This document shows positions 39,714-64,000 of a DNA stretch of 64,000 nt, in pieces. Made by a program: the position numbers and the translations under genes. Under the pieces are notes generated by a model. It was not told the DNA's origin and did not search any database. It saw only the letters and a list, made by a program, of their open reading frames with translations. Source of the DNA: Tubiluchus corallicola (lineage: Eukaryota > Priapulida > Priapulimorpha > Priapulimorphida > Tubiluchidae); the NCBI GenBank assembly GCA_030141605.1, contig JAQGDQ010000694.1, positions 47,343-111,342 on the forward strand, written 5' to 3'. Position 1 is the first letter of the stretch, and each line of letters begins with the position of its first letter.

Positions 39714-40099
39714 CAGTCGACCCTCGTTAAACCGGACCCCGTTAGGCCGGATATCGGATAAGACGGACGTCATCCGTGGTAAAGGAAACTGATCGATTTC
39801 CATCCGAGCCCGAGCGCTAAACATAACTCGGCCTACCAACTGTACAATAATTTCTTTATCCTCACTGGTTAACTATTTTAAAGTAATATACAGTATAGTA
39901 AATAGTGCACAGTATAAAGTGCAATGTGAGGATTAACTATTTTAAAGTAATATACAGTATAGTATATAGTGCAATGTATATAGGCCTTATTAAGGTGATT
40001 ATTCCTGTATAATATAGACCATTTATAGGCATATCAGATATATCGGCTAAATTGGACCACCCACCCTCCCAATTAGTCCGGTTTAACCAGGGCTGACTG
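39714..40099. mobile_element. Pogo-like MITE (TIR CAGTCGACCCTCGTTAAACC)
   Basis: Ends CAGTCGACCCTCGTTAAACC and, in reverse complement, CAGTCAGCCCTGGTTAAACC, with TA on each side. 386 bp. Contains an internal tandem duplication (actattttaaagtaatatac at about 39869 and 39936). The inverted partner copy is at 26104-26359. Confidence 0.88.
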
Positions 40100-41639
40100 T
40101 ATGTGCATTAATACGTAGTTCACAGGCAGTCAAGTATGCAATTGAACAGGTTTACATACCGAGCTAAGAAGCTTTTCAACGAAAGAGAAAACCTATATAC
40201 GTTAAAATACTTTTAATCTTTAACAATAGATTACATATAGCTTCATAAATAAATACAACCGTAGACAAATAAATCTACATGCAAGACAGATGCATTTCCA
40301 GAACAAAAAGCTTATACATATACACAAGATAGTAACTATAGTGAAAAATCTGGATCAACCATGCTATGTCTCTATGCAAGTGTGAAATCAATAAAATAAT
40401 AGAGATATTATGGCTACATCTGGTGCAAAATATCTTTGTCCTGGAATTTTTGACATCATCAAGTGTCAGTCTAATGACTTTTTTCTGCCAATATAAACAC
40501 AACTGAGTGTCGCTTTTATGGTAATACATCCTGTTTTCAACAACGTAAATATTTTCAATACGTGACACATTAAAAGGAAACTTCAGCTAAAACACTGAGG
40601 CCACGTTCAATGGTGCTTATAAGAAAATCTCGGACTGCTGGACCACTGTGGACGTCAGCCTATCGCAAGCAGTTAAAAACCAGACATGTCAACACGCACA
40701 GATACAAGAAACTTGTACCCATTTTTTTACATTTACATCCCACCCCCACACACAATAGTTGGTAAACTAACGCTTATGCTAGCCCGCTTTCTACCACATG
40801 CGATGCACTATAATAACGGTACATATTTTGCCAGCGAGAAAGTTTTAGATACATTACATACTGTACAGATAACTCACACTTCCCGTCTTGCAGGGGTGTA
40901 GTTATATTTTAATAAATACATTCACATAATAATAAGATATTACAATACTGCTATTAAACTTGCAAGATAGTTTGTACCTGGGCTGGATTCTAATGGTTTA
41001 AGTTAATACATCAAGAGAATGATTACAAATATAACGATAACTATTCGAAGTGCACGTGTAATACACTGACCAAATTAAAAATTTATGCATAGACCATTAT
41101 CCACGTTGAGATCAGAACAAATAATACCAAAATGAAGCTGTTCGTCTGCATATTTGAAGAGTTTTTCAAAGAAAATTGTAAAAATATTACACGGTGTATT
41201 TTTTTGTAAACCATGTGAAGATATAATGGCATAAAGTGAATCAGTTTCACAAATATAATGTGAGAGAACTTTCATTATTATTAAAAAATTCAAGCACTCA
41301 TAAGAATAGGACTCTATTATAGTCTTAGACTAAATTACTGCTAGTAAGTTTCAAATGCCATAACTAACTGCATAACGATTTACCAGTGATACCAAATTTT
41401 TGCCCTAACCCATCACGTCAACCCTCGAAAGCTCACAACACCAGGCACACGTCACCGATAAATAAACAATAATGCTACACCGGACCATTATATACAAACA
41501 ACCGAAAGTTTTGCTAATAACTGAATAGTGAATTGAAAGCACTGATAATTAATTAATTAACTAAATTTAGGCAACTAAAAATAATCGCCGTCGCCGTTGC
41601 CGTCACGTGACTTCGCTTGGATCTTGCGAGGAATTTATC

Positions 41640-41724
41640 AGACCAGCCACGGATAAAATGATACCTTGTTTGTTCCCAGTGGCCGCCGATGAATCCAAAT
41701 TTCGACTCAGAGGAGACAACTTAC
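41640..41724 (-). other. Possible alternative KIF5 terminal exon start
   Basis: On the minus strand a good acceptor gttttttgtag is followed immediately by GTAAGTTG (41724 downward), then by sequence richer in G/C than its surroundings (cattcatcggcggccactgg region near 41690). Joined to the KIF5 exon ending at 44494 it would give Lys-Ala-stop, the same ending as intron retention. It could equally be a recursive splice point or a fortuitous match. Confidence 0.3.
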
Positions 41725-42135
41725 CTACAAAAAACAATACAATACGTGTTATTTTGGATAAAATTCAACAACTATGATATGCAAAACTGCTTAAAACTCG
41801 GCTAGCAGTTTATTATTCTGGTATTTAACAATCAGTAATTTGAGAGCTTCACTGTAGAAATATAAAATCCAGAATATTTCAACGATTTTCCAGGCTTTTC
41901 TCGAGTTTTCGTTAAATTAAAATTCTCAAACGCAATGTTGTGAACAACCATTCAAAAAAATTAACCATCCTAGTATAATAAGAAACAGTGAAGCCAGTGA
42001 AGCACTTTTCAACAACCTACATCACAATAACATGGTTATGGTAACAACACAGTGCAATATATCTTAGAATAATGTGTTACTTTCATGCTTTAACATGCAA
42101 AACTTTATACGATACGCTCCAAAATGTCCGATTAT

Positions 42136-42531
42136 TAGGGGTGAGCATTCGCTACCATAAAGCGAATTCGAATCGAACCGAATTTGTGACTTTCGAATTC
42201 GAATCGAACCGAATTTGTGACTTTCGAATTCGAATGGAGATTGAAAGATTTTCAAACAAGTTTTCAAACCACCAGTAAAAATTAGTCTTACAAAGATCAT
42301 GCATATCACTAGATTTTGTTCTGCAATAAAACGACTAGTAATTTCTTTAAAATTGTGTGCAGAAATCACTGCTAAATTACGCTAATTGCATGATGTTTCA
42401 ATCGTTTTAGTGATCAAGAACATGTGTGATTGAAGTGCTGAATTATTCGAATCTATAGTTTTTGATTCGAATCGAGTTCGAACTGAAAAAACTCGTTCGA
42501 ATCGAATTCGAGCGTTCGATGCTCACCCCTA
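42136..42531. mobile_element. hAT MITE (TIR TAGGGGTGAGCAT)
   Basis: 396 bp; left end TAGGGGTGAGCATTCG, reverse complement of right end TAGGGGTGAGCATCGAACG, perfect 8-bp target duplication ccgattat (42128-42135, 42532-42539). The interior is full of cgaattcgaatcg words, including a tandem 31-bp duplication at 42170-42232. Lies just downstream of the KIF5 stop. Confidence 0.92.
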
Positions 42532-42663
42532 CCGATTATGTTGTTTCCATGCTATGTTCAATATTAAAACATGTCCGTTCCACTCACTAAAATGCTTAAT
42601 AATTAAAAAAAAGATAATTTGATGCTTAGGCAGCATCACAGTTTAGTGAAGATAAGACAGTAA

Positions 42664-42669
42664 TTTATT
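42664..42669 (-). terminator. KIF5: Candidate KIF5 poly(A) signal (AATAAA)
   Basis: AATAAA on the minus strand 79 bp after the long-isoform stop codon, which suits a short 3'UTR for that isoform. Confidence 0.45.
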
Positions 42670-42747
42670 ATAGCTGTGCATGCTCCCGTATTAAAGTGCT
42701 CGTACATGTATTATACTTCATACAAGTATCGCCATGCCCAATTTGGA

Positions 42748-63040
<20,293 letters not shown>

Positions 63041-63042
63041 CT

Positions 63043-63114
63043 CAACCACAAAATGAGAAACTGAACATAATTCAAGCTGCAACAAGTACTTTTAACAAAT
63101 TTACCTTTTCACTT
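63043..63114. repeat. 72-bp direct repeat, copy 2
   Basis: Second copy with four or so substitutions. It duplicates the last bases of the switch II exon (gtgaaaag) and its GTAAAT donor upstream of the real exon, then runs into the right palindrome arm. Confidence 0.93.
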
Positions 63115-64000
63115 TCTCATTTTGTGGTTGTCAATCTAAATTTGTTTATTCTAAAAGTTAATAAATGAAATTTATTAAATAAATGAAAAGTGTTCATTTT
63201 CACCTATGTTTTCCCCTTTAGACAAGCTTTTTAGCTAAAAGTCAGTTTTACTTGCACCATAGAGGACATATGTATTACCAATTCTAGATTATTCTTGCAT
63301 AACTTAATATTCTTGTAGATATTTTCACAAAAAAAAGAGAAATCCTGTTCATGTCAGCTGTCCCTGTTTCTGCAATATGGGCGATCTTTGACGGCCCCAA
63401 GATGATACACATTTTGAGTCTTTTTGAAATCATTAACTCATTAGTGAGACGAGTGTACCTTGTAGAAGCCATTTTGTTCACCAGAACAAAGGAACAGTGA
63501 GCTCTGAGTGGCATCAGTAGTTGATTTCAGCCTACATTTCTTGGTGCTAGCCAGCTCTTGCAGCTAGCCGAATTTACTTTTTATGACCTAAACATTGTGG
63601 ACGAGTCAATAGCCCAAATAGTGGTTGATAGTATATAGTATGATAGTATAAGAATATTAGAAGAAAGGCCATCAGCAATGAAAGACTAATACAGACAAAT
63701 AATAAAAACAAAAATATGATCGCAAAACCACATAAGTGAAAAACGAAATCAAAATGCAAGTAAAGATTCATTCATGTGTAATGCTAATATCTCATTTTGT
63801 ACCGAAAAGTTTGGTTTCGGAATTTTTATAATGCTAATGCTGATACCTCGTGTTATACTGAATACTTTGATTTGGAATAATTTTGTAATGCTGATATCTT
63901 ATTTTGTACCAAAACGTTTAAAAAAGTTTGATTTGGAATTTTTTATAGTGAATAGAATGCTTATAATGTGTGTCATGACATATCAAAATTTTTCCTGTAG
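63113..64000. repeat. Palindrome right arm (888 bp, runs to window edge)
   Basis: Inverted copy of 62070-62958. Its last base in the window corresponds to the last intron base before KIF5 exon 2, now on the plus strand (tttttcctgtag). Homology probably continues beyond the window. Confidence 0.95.

Larger units (their letters stand above)
36465..42747. other. Spacer between convergent EIF3E and KIF5 genes
   Basis: Holds the 3'UTRs of both genes, a 95-bp-arm inverted repeat (36726-37190), a TTAA-flanked MITE (37808-38426), a pogo-like MITE (39714-40099), a possible alternative KIF5 3' exon (near 41724) and a hAT MITE (42136-42531). The stretches 38430-39710 and 40100-41640 show no gene I can support. 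Confidence 0.6.

Overview
This is eukaryotic nuclear DNA from an animal, most likely an invertebrate. Four genes of animal-wide families can be read through spliced, AT-rich sequence, and the introns and spacers are packed with short DNA transposons, LINE remnants, a tRNA-derived SINE and minisatellites. Nothing bacterial (operons, Shine-Dalgarno sites, CRISPR) is present. I cannot name the species; a marine lophotrochozoan-type genome is only a guess.

Layout: (1) 15017-15145 (-) is the first coding exon of PARD3 (Par-3, cell polarity). Everything below 15017 is then presumably its intron 1 and holds only repeats. (2) 17707-19459 is a 1.75-kb TA-flanked DNA transposon lying just 3' of RNF146. 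(3) 19533-20344 (-) is the main exon of RNF146 (PAR-directed E3 ligase, RING plus WWE); its first exon was not found. (4) 23932-36464 (+) is a complete EIF3E gene, 11 coding exons, 437 residues. (5) 36465-42747 is the spacer between the convergent EIF3E and KIF5 genes; it contains transposons, a long hairpin and a possible alternative KIF5 3' exon. (6) 42748-63040 (-) is a kinesin-1 heavy chain (KIF5) gene, 17 exons read from motor switch II to the C-terminus (about 787 codons). The N-terminal half of the motor is not present.

The four genes have unrelated housekeeping or polarity roles (translation initiation, microtubule transport, ADP-ribose-dependent ubiquitylation, polarity) and no functional cluster is evident. 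The most unusual structures are: a palindrome of about 889-bp arms (62070-62958 and 63113-64000) that breaks the KIF5 motor region; a 20-bp minisatellite at a KIF5 5' splice site that repeats the splice donor about 17 times; a spliced extension of the KIF5 tail of about 56 residues next to a short classical ending; and a dense set of non-autonomous transposons whose ends and target duplications (8-bp, TA, TTAA) can be read directly.
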